29,755 nucleotides of DNA from CAZEHJ01 sp964512485 (GTDB taxonomy: Bacteria; Bacteroidota; Rhodothermia; Rhodothermales; UBA10348), in the NCBI GenBank assembly GCA_964512485.1, contig CAZEHJ010000043.1, positions 1-29,755 of the forward strand, given 5' to 3'. The notes under the pieces are model-generated. The model was given only the letters and a program-made list of their open reading frames with translations, had not been told where the DNA came from and made no database searches. Position numbers and translations under genes: made by a program. Shown here piece after piece: positions 16,129 through 24,489 of this stretch (position 1 is its first letter; every line of letters starts with the position of its first letter).

Positions 16129-17247
16129 ATGCACTCCCTGAGGAATCACTTTTTCTCTCTCTTGCTGCCCATTTCAATTCTTGGATGTTCGGGGCTGGCT
16201 GCGCAGGACGTAGATCTGTCGCTCGTTGACCTGCCGGAAGGATTCGAGATCTCCCTATTTGCAGAAGACGTTGAAAACGCCCGTTCTCTCGTGTTGGCCC
16301 CGGGAGGCACTGTATTCGTAGGAACGAGGTCGGCGGGTATGGTGCACGCTCTGGTCGACGAAGATGGCGATGGTGTATCTGATCGCAAATATGTGATCGA
16401 CGAAGATCTGTTCATGCCCAACGGTGTGGCGTTCAGGGACGGAGCTCTTTTTGTGGCGGAAGTAAATCGAATTATCCGCTACGACGATATCGAACGTCGA
16501 CTCGACAATCCGCCAGAACCTAGAGTCGTCTTCGATGGGTATCCCAGCGATCGACATCACGGTTGGAAATACATCGCTTTTGGTCCGGACGGCAAGCTTT
16601 ATGTCCCCGTTGGGGCTCCATGCAACGTCTGCGATCGAGATGAGCCATACGCCACCATCACAAGAATGAATCCCGACGGGACCGGGATGGAGATTTTTGC
16701 TCGCGGAGTGCGTAATTCAGTCGGATTTTCCTGGCACCCGCAAACAGGGGAGATGTGGTTTACCGACAATGGCCGCGATAATCTGGGGGACGACGTGCCT
16801 CCGTGTGAATTGAACCATGCGCCTCAAGCAGGCATGGACTTCGGATTCCCGCACATTCACGGCGAAGACATACCGGACCCTGAATTCGGAGAGGGACATA
16901 GTCCTTCTGAATTCACGTTGCCCGCCAAATCGTTGGGCGCTCACGTCGCGCCTCTCGGACTTGAGTTCTACCAGGGGGACATGTTTCCCGCCGCTTATCG
17001 CAATCAGATCATCGTTGCAGAACACGGGTCCTGGAACAGGAGCGAGAAAGTCGGCTATCGACTTTCAATGATCACACTTGGCGAAGACGGAAAACCGGAT
17101 TCTTACGAGGACTTCGCAACGGGTTGGTTGCAGGGGCAGGATGCCTGGGGCCGCCCGGTTGATCTCGAACATTTACCGGACGGATCACTCTTGGTATCCG
17201 ACGACCAGGCAAACGCGGTCTACCGAATTACGTACGCCGGAGAGTAG
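16129..17247 (+). CDS. Secreted PQQ-dependent sugar dehydrogenase-like protein (L-sorbosone dehydrogenase family)
   Basis: The 372-residue protein is an exported six-bladed propeller of the GSDH/sorbosone dehydrogenase group. After a signal peptide ending near 'SILGCSGLAAQ', repeated blade motifs appear: 'RSLVLAPGGTVFVGTRSAG', 'MPNGVAFRDGALFVAEVNRI', 'KYIAFGPDGKLYVPVGAPCN', 'RNSVGFSWHPQTGEMWFTDN' and 'PVDLEHLPDGSLLVSDDQAN'. His residues after 'YPSDRHHGWK' and the 'ARGVRNSVG' Arg are where PQQ enzymes of this family act. The Cys in 'ILGC' might be a lipobox, though a weak one; cleavage after 'LAA' is the alternative. The true substrate is unknown, and PQQ use is inferred from the family. It ends 8 bases from a convergent peptidase gene. 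Confidence 0.87.
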   Translation: MHSLRNHFFSLLLPISILGCSGLAAQDVDLSLVDLPEGFEISLFAEDVENARSLVLAPGGTVFVGTRSAGMVHALVDEDGDGVSDRKYVIDEDLFMPNGVAFRDGALFVAEVNRIIRYDDIERRLDNPPEPRVVFDGYPSDRHHGWKYIAFGPDGKLYVPVGAPCNVCDRDEPYATITRMNPDGTGMEIFARGVRNSVGFSWHPQTGEMWFTDNGRDNLGDDVPPCELNHAPQAGMDFGFPHIHGEDIPDPEFGEGHSPSEFTLPAKSLGAHVAPLGLEFYQGDMFPAAYRNQIIVAEHGSWNRSEKVGYRLSMITLGEDGKPDSYEDFATGWLQGQDAWGRPVDLEHLPDGSLLVSDDQANAVYRITYAGE

Positions 17248-17255
17248 TCTCTTTA

Positions 17256-19085
17256 CTACCGCGCCTTGGTGACCAGACTGGATCGAACTCCTTCTGCCGT
17301 CGTCATTCTCACCAAATAGGTGCCCGCAGTAAGATTGGAGCCTTCGAGGTGAAATACGTGCTGGCCAAGCGGAAGGTGTGCGTCAGCCATGACCTCGACG
17401 CTTCGGCCGAGCATATCAAATACTTCAAGTCTCAGATGGCCGGCCCTGGCAAGATTCACGGGAATATTTGTTCGAGCTGAAAACGGATTGGGATAACCCG
17501 ATTCCAAACCAGAAACGAGAGGAAGAACACCACCATCTTCTGTGTCGGTTACCGAAGACAACGGAGTCCATCCGGCATCAAGCGATATCTGGTCGCCAAC
17601 AGCTACTGCCGGGTTTTCGTGTACAAAAACGAATGTGAGTGCGTCAAACTCGCCTGATAAAAGGTGCTGCTGTTCGCCCGGCACTATATCCACTATTGAA
17701 GACGTGCCATCATGATGATCCAGTAGAATTCGGGCTCGGTTTCTGGCCCGTTTGTCCGGCAGGAATATCGGAATGGCAGGCGTGTCATAGATGTAGGAAA
17801 AGTTGGCTACATCAGTAACGCGGAAGTAATTGACGGCTCCCGCATTCACTGTATCATTGAACTGCAGCGTAAAGCCGCCTTCTCCACCGGAATTTGTGAG
17901 TTCACCATCCACCGGAGCCGACGAAAGGAACGCGTGATGGGTTGATCGTTCGGGTTCATCGTATCCAAATCTGGGGTCCACACTCTTGTCGTTGACAAAA
18001 TTGGCAGTGTGGAAGTTCAAGATCATGTCAGAGATGCTTGACCCATTGTTGACCAGAACAGAATCAATTCCCAGTGCTCCTTTTTTTTCCGAATCCCGCA
18101 ACATCTCTCCGATCACGTTGGGACTGGATTGTTCTGCAATGTAGGTGAAAAACAATCCTGAACGTTGATAATCCGGCTCTGTGTTGGCGTTGTTCCAGTC
18201 AAACAGATTCTTGGTTACGTTGATGTTGACACCGAAATAATGCATCGGTCTCCAGTAGTATCCATTCAGAACAATCGCGTATTCAGCATATCCTTCAGAA
18301 ATAAACGTCGTTTCACCCCCATAGCCGCTGTGAATCAGATGCACATATTCGTGCGCCGTGATAACGGCCAATGTCTGCAGATTTCTAGCACCTTCATTTG
18401 AATCGACATAGATGATATCCCGCTCATTGCCAATGCCGTCGGGAGGATCAAGCAATTGGTCAGCCGGGTCGAATATTCCGAGAGTTACCGATCCATTATT
18501 GGACGCACCCCGGTCAATATCGTACATCAAAATGTCCACGATCCCGTCACCGTCGATATTCGGGGGGAAGCCAAATATGTCGTTGTTGTTGGCGACTATT
18601 CCCTGCGAAGGATTCACCGATCGCGAGGGGGTCGCACCAAACATGAAATTCCGAAAGCTGTTGATTTGCGACTGTCCCACATTCTGATTGTTCAACTCAG
18701 CTACTTCGACCCATAGATGATAAAGGCTCGTCGTATCGACGAGCTGAAATTCAAGGGCCAGCGAGACGTCTTCCGGCACGTTGAAGGTGGCAAGATCGCC
18801 AATATCTGGAGGAGAGGAGTGCTTCGAGGCCAACTGACGCTTTCGCGCTTCGTACAGGCCGGCATCTCGATCGGCCAGTATTTTCGCCAAGATTGCTTGA
18901 GCACCTTCAGAGTCGAAATCTGTCCCACAATAATCCCCCTCGAGGTGGATATGTCCATCATGTTCAGGCTGTGGGTTCTGTACGTTTTGTACTACATCCT
19001 GAGTCCTGAACTGGACACTTGAAGCCCCTGCAGGCGCAACAGCCAGGAGTACAAAAAACGCAGATAATGGCGCAAAGAGCTTCAT
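17256..19085 (-). CDS. T9SS-exported zinc metallopeptidase (M30-like), shorter paralogue
   Basis: The 609-residue protein begins with a signal peptide (about 1-21) and a poorly conserved pro-region. The peptidase domain has 'DGIVDILMYDI', 'DIIYVDSN', the zinc motif HEYVH at 245-249 and the probable third ligand Glu264 in 'FISEGYAEYA'. This resembles hyicolysin-type (M30) enzymes. A beta-rich domain follows ('NAGAVNYFRVTDVANFSYIY'). The C-terminus from 'LESGYPNPFSARTNIPVNLA' to 'GTYLVRMTTAEGVRSSLVTK' is a type A T9SS sorting domain. It shares block order and many motifs with the larger peptidase encoded upstream on the same strand, from which it is separated by one opposite-strand lipoprotein gene. 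It should act outside the cell. Confidence 0.85.
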   Translation of the reverse strand: MKLFAPLSAFFVLLAVAPAGASSVQFRTQDVVQNVQNPQPEHDGHIHLEGDYCGTDFDSEGAQAILAKILADRDAGLYEARKRQLASKHSSPPDIGDLATFNVPEDVSLALEFQLVDTTSLYHLWVEVAELNNQNVGQSQINSFRNFMFGATPSRSVNPSQGIVANNNDIFGFPPNIDGDGIVDILMYDIDRGASNNGSVTLGIFDPADQLLDPPDGIGNERDIIYVDSNEGARNLQTLAVITAHEYVHLIHSGYGGETTFISEGYAEYAIVLNGYYWRPMHYFGVNINVTKNLFDWNNANTEPDYQRSGLFFTYIAEQSSPNVIGEMLRDSEKKGALGIDSVLVNNGSSISDMILNFHTANFVNDKSVDPRFGYDEPERSTHHAFLSSAPVDGELTNSGGEGGFTLQFNDTVNAGAVNYFRVTDVANFSYIYDTPAIPIFLPDKRARNRARILLDHHDGTSSIVDIVPGEQQHLLSGEFDALTFVFVHENPAVAVGDQISLDAGWTPLSSVTDTEDGGVLPLVSGLESGYPNPFSARTNIPVNLARAGHLRLEVFDMLGRSVEVMADAHLPLGQHVFHLEGSNLTAGTYLVRMTTAEGVRSSLVTKAR

Positions 19086-19168
19086 ATTATAGATTGATTC
19101 GGGAGGTATGGCACGCTTCGTGCACGTGGTGCCGCTAAATTACGAGCAATGAACATACAGGTACAGTC
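19086..19168. promoter_or_regulatory. Short divergent promoter region between peptidase and lipoprotein genes
   Basis: Only 83 bases separate the two divergent starts. They contain nested palindromes: GCACG-CTT-CGTGC (19111-19123), directly followed by CACGTG and GTGCC. This could be a shared operator; no -10/-35 pair is convincing. Confidence 0.3.
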
Positions 19169-19543
19169 ATGAGTTTCTTTCTTCCAAAAAACGAAAGTCG
19201 GTCTCAATCATTTTCCATGCGAAATGCGTGCCTTGGTCTGTCATCGCTCCTATTTGTTTCACTCCTGATGACTGTTTCAGGGTGTACTTCTATGCACCCG
19301 GTTGGCTCAGACGTGATCACCGCAGAAGGCATCGTAACCGTTCGCGGAAACGTGCCATTCACTGCAGTTGTGCTCGAGACTGACGATCACAACTGGTATA
19401 TCCTCGAGATGACACAGTCCATGCGCGATGGATTCATGACTCCCGCGCGACTCAAGGTCAACGGCCGGCTTTATCTGGACGACTGGCGGGGCCGACCTTT
19501 CGCTCACCTCGAAGTCCATGAATTTGAGCAGATCCTCCAGTAG
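19169..19543 (+). CDS. Small outer-membrane lipoprotein, OB-fold-like
   Basis: The 124-residue protein has a lipoprotein signal ending in Val-Ser-Gly-Cys near residue 39, so the mature part is about 86 residues, lipid-anchored in the cell envelope. The mature part is rich in beta strands: 'ITAEGIVTVRGNVPFTAVVL', 'NWYILEM', 'ARLKVNGRLYLDD' and 'AHLEVHEFEQIL'. This spacing resembles a small OB-fold barrel, but I do not recognise the family. The ATG at 19217 ('MRNACLGLSSLLFVS') would give a more usual signal peptide and is a real alternative start. The gene lies between two paralogous peptidase genes on the opposite strand and ends 3 bases from the stop of the second. Confidence 0.75.
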   Translation: MSFFLPKNESRSQSFSMRNACLGLSSLLFVSLLMTVSGCTSMHPVGSDVITAEGIVTVRGNVPFTAVVLETDDHNWYILEMTQSMRDGFMTPARLKVNGRLYLDDWRGRPFAHLEVHEFEQILQ

Positions 19544-19546
19544 TCG

Positions 19547-22000
19547 CTATTTAACCAATGTCATGGTCCGGGTGATCTTCTGAGCGCCCGAAGCAATTGA
19601 ATACAGGTACAGCCCGGAACTCAGGTCAGATGCATCAAATGTCACTTCGTGTGATCCTGCAGGTAGCGTGCCGCTGACCAGGGAAGCAACTCGGCGCCCC
19701 AGCATATCATATACCTCGAGTTGAACATCACTCGAAGCAGGGAGGCTGAATCGAATCTGAGTCGAGGGATTGAATGGGTTCGGGTAATTCTGATCCAGAG
19801 AAACGGCGACTGGCAATGTGAAATCGTCAGCCGTATCCGTGGCTCCTGCGTTCAAGTCGACCGTGGCTCTGATCGGAACGACGAGCCCCTCAAAGTCCGA
19901 GCTTCCATCTCCGACCGTAACACCGTCGAATCGGGCCCAGTTCAACCCGGTGTTGCTGAAAGTATGGAACAGAAAACTCTGTGTATCCGTGATGGCCGTC
20001 TGTGCCAGAGCCATATAGATGTGATTGTCGTCAGTGCCAGCCTCACCTACGCTCACGTACAATGCACCCGAATGTTGGGAAAGAATAGCTTGATCGCTGG
20101 CCCCTGACAGATCGACGGTCTGGAACGTCATCTCGGGCGCTGTCTGAGCCGCGAAATAGTCCAGCTCCTTGCTCAATATCACATTGCCGGGTTCGCCATT
20201 GTTGTCGTCGTAAACCCTGAGCGTAAAGTCTTTTATCGTGGAGTTGGACAGACCGAACAGATCCAGGAAGTACAGGGAAACCTGCACTTCCACCAAAGAA
20301 CCTCCAACCGGGACTTCAAAGGCGTTGGCCCATTCGTCCTCGGCAGGTAACGAAGTCTGTAGCGAGCCTCCAATAGGCAGACCCACAATTGTGATTCCGC
20401 CACCGTTGGTTTGGTGATCAACCATACCGTTGTCATAGACAATTTCCTGCGTCTGAGACACTCCAGTGAAGGCCTCCCAGGATGCATCCACGGTAAACGA
20501 AGCGGAGGCGTTCGTAGCAAGATCCACGTGTGGAAGAACCAGATACACTTCGTCAAAATTGCCACTCACCGAAGTAGTTTCTCCATCCACTTCTGGCGAA
20601 ACGCTTTGAAGTGGCCCGTCTGTGGGATCCAGAAACAATATTGGACGCATGTGAGGCGCCTGACTGGCCAGGGCTGCAGTGACATCAATGTCAAATGAAC
20701 CAACATTTTCCCACTTGATATATCGAACGGCTCCGGGAAGTAGATTTCCCGATGTGCTTGAACTCAGCGTCAGTGAGCCATCTACGGTTTGGAATCCGGT
20801 AGCCTTGATGCCACGCCTGAACCTGCTTTCATAACCATATGTGGGCAACAAGGTCTGATCGTTGATCACATTGGCTACATGAAAACCCTGAACCAGATCT
20901 TTCAACTGGTCAGGATCAAGACCGTGTTGGTTCAATAAATTTGTGTAATTGGTGACGCCCGTACCGTTTCCTCTGGATATGGATCCGACCCAGGCGATTG
21001 AAAGCTGTTCAGCCAGATAGTGGTGGAACAGGCCGCCTCTCTGGTAATCTTCGGCAAGCGGTCCCCCATTTGGTTCGTCGCGAAATTCGAACATTGTCCT
21101 GGCCAGCTCGCCGGCGTCCGACAGATAACCAATAGCTCGAGGAGAATATCCGTTAACAACCTCGGCCCACTCTGACAGTCCTTCATTTATAAATGACAGG
21201 TCTGACACATGCTGAACCGCGAAAATCAAATGCTGATACTCGTGCGCAAGCGTCACCATCGCCAGATTGCCGCTTCTTCTGCTGCCGTCTGAACCAAACA
21301 TCGTCGGGAAAATATCCAGGTGGATGATGTCGGCAACGTTGTTATTGGTTCCGAATACGATCAGGTCCGAAGGACTGAAATACCCAGCCGTAAAACCGAG
21401 GACTCCGTTATCTGGATCATACTGGTCTTGAACATCATGGACGAGAATGTCGACCTTTCCGTTGTTGTCCACATCGGAGGGTGGTCCAAATACAGTCTCG
21501 TCGATTTCAATTATTCCCTTGGTGGGGTCGAATGAATCTGCTGGAGTGACGTCGCCCATCGCAGACACCATCGCTGCCCAATCCTGCTCTTCCACGCGGC
21601 CGCCATTTGAGGCCAGATCTGTAGTTTCGACCCAGATATTAAATGTCGATTCGGCAGCTACAAGTGTGAACCCAATCTGTTCATTCACATTCGTATTGAA
21701 ATTCTGAATCGCGAAGTCTTGAGTAGTACCCGGAGTCGGATTGCCTCCTTTGTCTGCGTTTTGCAGGCCCAGATCCTTTAATCTGTGAACCTCCAGCAGG
21801 GCGGCCCGTCCTTCCTCGGAATTCAGCAGTTCGTTGGTGCGGTGAACAGGGATCCCCCTATCGGGACCACTATTCAAAACGTCAGGTCTCAATGCATCCT
21901 GTTGTACGTTCAATTCGACTTTTCCGGTGCGAGATTGAGACTGTGCCTGCGCGGAAAACGCTAAAAACAGGCAGATTACTACGGTACCTAGATATTTCAT
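19547..22000 (-). CDS. T9SS-exported zinc metallopeptidase (M30-like), longer paralogue
   Basis: I place the start at 'MKYLGTVVICLFLAFSAQAQ', a clear signal peptide, giving 817 residues; the longer frame adds 44 residues with no features. The peptidase domain has 'NNGKVDILVHDV', 'DIIHLDIF', HEYQH at 253-257 and Glu273 in 'FINEGLSEWAE'. Then come the beta domain shared with the paralogue ('GAVRYIKWENVGSFDIDV'), an additional module of about 200 residues ('VYDNGMVDHQTNGGGITI' to 'VVPIRATVDLNAG') missing from the shorter peptidase, and a classic sorting domain from 'LDQNYPNPFNPSTQIRFSLP' to 'GLYLYSIASGAQKITRTM'. It is probably exported by T9SS and surface-anchored or released. The M30 assignment rests on motif spacing only. 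Confidence 0.87.
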   Translation of the reverse strand: MKYLGTVVICLFLAFSAQAQSQSRTGKVELNVQQDALRPDVLNSGPDRGIPVHRTNELLNSEEGRAALLEVHRLKDLGLQNADKGGNPTPGTTQDFAIQNFNTNVNEQIGFTLVAAESTFNIWVETTDLASNGGRVEEQDWAAMVSAMGDVTPADSFDPTKGIIEIDETVFGPPSDVDNNGKVDILVHDVQDQYDPDNGVLGFTAGYFSPSDLIVFGTNNNVADIIHLDIFPTMFGSDGSRRSGNLAMVTLAHEYQHLIFAVQHVSDLSFINEGLSEWAEVVNGYSPRAIGYLSDAGELARTMFEFRDEPNGGPLAEDYQRGGLFHHYLAEQLSIAWVGSISRGNGTGVTNYTNLLNQHGLDPDQLKDLVQGFHVANVINDQTLLPTYGYESRFRRGIKATGFQTVDGSLTLSSSTSGNLLPGAVRYIKWENVGSFDIDVTAALASQAPHMRPILFLDPTDGPLQSVSPEVDGETTSVSGNFDEVYLVLPHVDLATNASASFTVDASWEAFTGVSQTQEIVYDNGMVDHQTNGGGITIVGLPIGGSLQTSLPAEDEWANAFEVPVGGSLVEVQVSLYFLDLFGLSNSTIKDFTLRVYDDNNGEPGNVILSKELDYFAAQTAPEMTFQTVDLSGASDQAILSQHSGALYVSVGEAGTDDNHIYMALAQTAITDTQSFLFHTFSNTGLNWARFDGVTVGDGSSDFEGLVVPIRATVDLNAGATDTADDFTLPVAVSLDQNYPNPFNPSTQIRFSLPASSDVQLEVYDMLGRRVASLVSGTLPAGSHEVTFDASDLSSGLYLYSIASGAQKITRTMTLVK

Positions 22001-22025
22001 TCCCTGAGATATAAGTCTGGGTGGG

Positions 22026-22105
22026 CTCGTTTTCAGCATACAAATACCCGAAACGAGTCGATTTTGCTTCAAAATACGGCCGAACGGGTCGGTTTTACGC
22101 TTCAA
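22026..22105. repeat. Imperfect direct repeats in the peptidase/msrB divergent region
   Basis: Two copies of a roughly 23-base element occur at 22050-22072 and 22082-22105, about three helical turns apart (31 bases between matching GTCG cores). Both read GAA(A)CG(A/G)GTCG(A/G)TTTT, then GCTTCAA. A third partial copy in inverted orientation (CTCGTTTTC) is at 22026-22034 and forms a 7-bp inverted repeat with the first. The pattern looks like a binding-site array for a regulator of the divergent genes, perhaps responsive to oxidative stress; that link is inferred only from the msr genes. Confidence 0.4.
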
Positions 22106-22232
22106 CTGACACAATAATTGGTCCAATCTCACTTTGAATCCTCATGCGGGGCTATCTCGCGCTGAATCCTTTACTGCTGCGCGGTGTAGCAGCGTTTCTA
22201 CCCAGATTCCTGATCCAACCAGCCTCATCGAA

Positions 22233-22616
22233 ATGACTGATTCGAAATTCAATGATCTCACGCCTGAAGAGGCGCGGGTCATCATCCACAAAGGCACCGA
22301 AGCTCCCTACACTGGGGAATACGAGGACCACAAAGAACCCGGCACGTACTACTGCAGACAATGCGAATCGGCGTTGTATCGAAGCGATGATAAATTCTCT
22401 TCCGGTTGCGGCTGGCCCAGCTTCGACGATGAGATTCCTGGTGCCGTTCGACGCGAGACTGATGCCGACGGGAGAAGGGTTGAAATCGTGTGCAGCCGAT
22501 GCGGCGGACACCTGGGCCACGTATTTGAAGGTGAGCAATTCACCGACAAAAACACACGGCATTGTGTAAACTCCATTTCAATGGTTTTCAAAGCCGAAGG
22601 GAGCGGCCATGAGTGA
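22233..22616 (+). CDS. msrB: Peptide methionine (R)-S-oxide reductase
   Basis: The 127-residue enzyme reduces the R epimer of methionine sulfoxide in proteins. Zinc is held by Cys41/Cys44 ('YYCRQCESALY') and Cys87/Cys90 ('CSRCGGHLGHVF'). Cys111 in 'NTRHCVNSISMVF' is the catalytic thiol, and Cys59 in 'FSSGCGWPSF' could be the resolving Cys. I chose the ATG at 22233; an upstream TTG would add 33 residues with no conserved features. The stop overlaps the msrA start by 8 bases, so the two are translationally coupled. It lacks a signal peptide and should be cytoplasmic. Confidence 0.96.
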   Translation: MTDSKFNDLTPEEARVIIHKGTEAPYTGEYEDHKEPGTYYCRQCESALYRSDDKFSSGCGWPSFDDEIPGAVRRETDADGRRVEIVCSRCGGHLGHVFEGEQFTDKNTRHCVNSISMVFKAEGSGHE

Positions 22617-23139
22617 CAAACAAATGAGCGCCGACACAACAGCGTCCTCGGAAGAGAGGGCTATTTTTGCTTCAGGTTGTTTCTGGGGTACTGAATTCTA
22701 CATGAAGCAAGCGGAAGGAGTCCTGAGAACGGTTGTTGGTTTTTCAGGAGGACACGTCAAGAATCCGGCGTACCGAGAAGTTTGCTCGGGAATGACGGGC
22801 CACGCCGAGGTGATTGAAATCTACTTCGATCCCGCGAAGACAGACTATGAGACGCTCGCCCGACTGTTTTTTGAGACGCATGATCCGACCCAGGTCAATC
22901 GGCAGGGACCAGATGTGGGAACGCAATACAGATCCGCCATTTTTTACCTGAATGAAGAACAGCGGCAGATCGCGGAAAAATTGATTGGTATGCTCATTGA
23001 GCAGGGACTGGATGTGGCGACCGAAGTCAAGGCTGCGGGCCCGGTCTACCCGGCGGACGACTATCATCAGGACTACTACGCGAAGACGGGAGGATCACCG
23101 TATTGCCACACGTATACCCGTCGATTCATGGACGATTGA
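22609..23139 (+). CDS. msrA: Peptide methionine (S)-S-oxide reductase
   Basis: The 176-residue enzyme reduces the S epimer of methionine sulfoxide. The catalytic Cys24 lies in the signature 'GCFWGTEFYM', with 'GYSGG'-like 'GFSGGHVKNPAYREVCSGMT' following. 'HAEVIEIYFDP', 'THDPTQVNRQGPDVGTQYRS' and 'YHQDYYAK' are all standard. Cys166 in 'GGSPYCHTYTRRF' is a candidate recycling Cys. It is coupled to msrB by an 8-base overlap. Its last 14 bases also encode the end of the convergent propeller gene, so the two opposite-strand transcripts overlap. Confidence 0.97.
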   Translation: MSDKQMSADTTASSEERAIFASGCFWGTEFYMKQAEGVLRTVVGFSGGHVKNPAYREVCSGMTGHAEVIEIYFDPAKTDYETLARLFFETHDPTQVNRQGPDVGTQYRSAIFYLNEEQRQIAEKLIGMLIEQGLDVATEVKAAGPVYPADDYHQDYYAKTGGSPYCHTYTRRFMDD

Positions 23140-24331
23140 TCTTGACGACGTAGACTTGTCCCGGTTCGCTGTCCGAAGCCTGGCCGATTGCAGCCAGCCC
23201 ATTTTTCAGGTCGATAGCACTTCCGAAAGCCGCCTGTCCGCGGTCCAGGATCCGCTTGTATTTCCACTTGCCGTCCATGTATTCGTATACGTAGACCACC
23301 TGATCGACATTGATGTCCATGGACAGCTGCTCATCGAAGCCGGAGACCAGCGCGATAGTACCATTTATTGCCACCCTGGTCCCGAAAGCACCATTTGCAT
23401 ACGGCGTTGATGGTCTGAGGGACGCGATCGTCGTCCAATTACCGTCGACCTTGGAGATGATTCGAGCCCTTCCCGATTGTTGCTCGCCGCTCCTGGATTC
23501 TCCCACGATGACCAGGTCCTCGTGCACATCTACAGAAATGAAGAAGTCCCTGATGCCCCGGATCGCTCCAGTTTGATACCATTTGGCGTCTGTCGAGTCC
23601 TCGTCGAAAATGTAAAGGACTCCCGGTTCTCCCCGTGAATAGGTCGATCCAGCGATCACGGCACGACCACCGTCCAGCGCGCTGGCTGTCCCCATGACAC
23701 CGGCCTTTGGTGAAAGGCCACCGTTGAGTTCGGCGGTAACTCGCCACCTTCGGCGCTGGTTGATTTCAAAGATCCAGCCGACCCCGTTCATGGTTTGGCC
23801 CGCTGCGTCTCCCGCGGAGGTGATCAGGATTTTGTCTCCGTCAAGGGCTATAGAGGAAGCGAAGGGCCCTGACTTGTCCTTGTCCGGGCTTTCCAGCCGG
23901 GCAGTTTGAATCCAGCCGTCTTCTCGGCGTTCGAAGACATATACAGAATTGGAAATGGACTTTCGAACGAACGTTCGATACGAGGAAACGAGAACACGGT
24001 CACCATCAATGGCAACTTCGTTGCCGAAAAAATGACCCTCCCGACAATCACGTGGGACAAGTTTTTGCGCGAGAGCCCAATCGCCTGACTCATTTACTTC
24101 GTACAGAAAAGCAGCACCAGAATTGGCGCCACACGAATCCTCACCTGTAGCGCCGACTATGGCTCGGTTTCCATCGATTGCTACCGCACCGCCGAAGAAA
24201 TTTCCAGAGAGTGTATCCGGGGCGGGGATCGTAAACATCTGAGCGCCCGCATCAAAAGGAAGCATCGCCGTCGTCCCCAGGACTACGGCCGTAACCACCC
24301 ACGAAAGAATGTGCTCTCTGGCTTTGCTCAT
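23126..24331 (-). CDS. Exported FG-GAP beta-propeller protein
   Basis: The 401-residue protein starts with a signal peptide ('MSKAREHILSWVVTAVVLGT' and on, cleaved near 'DAGAQ'). The rest is seven FG-GAP-like repeats of about 50-60 residues, each with Phe-Gly, a small residue, then Val-Ala-Ile-Asp-Gly and a Val-Gly strand. Examples are 'FFGGAVAIDGNRAIVGATGE', 'FFGNEVAIDGDRVLVSS', 'FASSIALDGDKILITSAG', 'TASALDGGRAVIAGS', 'FGTRVAINGTIALVSG' and 'FGSAIDLKNGLAAIG'. Between them lie strands such as 'VYVFERREDGW'. This predicts a seven-bladed propeller, a binding scaffold outside the cytoplasm. It has no T9SS sorting domain and no catalytic motif. An upstream extension of 42 residues is rejected because the signal peptide starts at this Met. 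Confidence 0.83.
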   Translation of the reverse strand: MSKAREHILSWVVTAVVLGTTAMLPFDAGAQMFTIPAPDTLSGNFFGGAVAIDGNRAIVGATGEDSCGANSGAAFLYEVNESGDWALAQKLVPRDCREGHFFGNEVAIDGDRVLVSSYRTFVRKSISNSVYVFERREDGWIQTARLESPDKDKSGPFASSIALDGDKILITSAGDAAGQTMNGVGWIFEINQRRRWRVTAELNGGLSPKAGVMGTASALDGGRAVIAGSTYSRGEPGVLYIFDEDSTDAKWYQTGAIRGIRDFFISVDVHEDLVIVGESRSGEQQSGRARIISKVDGNWTTIASLRPSTPYANGAFGTRVAINGTIALVSGFDEQLSMDINVDQVVYVYEYMDGKWKYKRILDRGQAAFGSAIDLKNGLAAIGQASDSEPGQVYVVKINRP

Positions 24332-24489
24332 GGGGGTAGATACACTCAAAAGGAAGGGGTGTTGCCTGAGAAGTCGCGTAACAGAACCGTATTTACGGTG
24401 AGGACGCAAAATTGGGGTTCGAAAGGTCTTCAGAGTGTATCGAACGACACTGTCCAAAGCCGCAAAACACGGTTCTGAGGCCCATCCAA
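24332..24489. promoter_or_regulatory. Leader region of the propeller gene with nested inverted repeats
   Basis: GATACACTC (24339-24347) and GAGTGTATC (24433-24441) form a perfect 9-bp inverted repeat. In the middle lies a second one, ACCGTA-TT-TACGGT (24386-24399). In a leader RNA these would make an outer stem with an inner hairpin; as DNA they could be operators. The region also follows the ABC-F stop, but no T-run marks a terminator. Confidence 0.3.
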
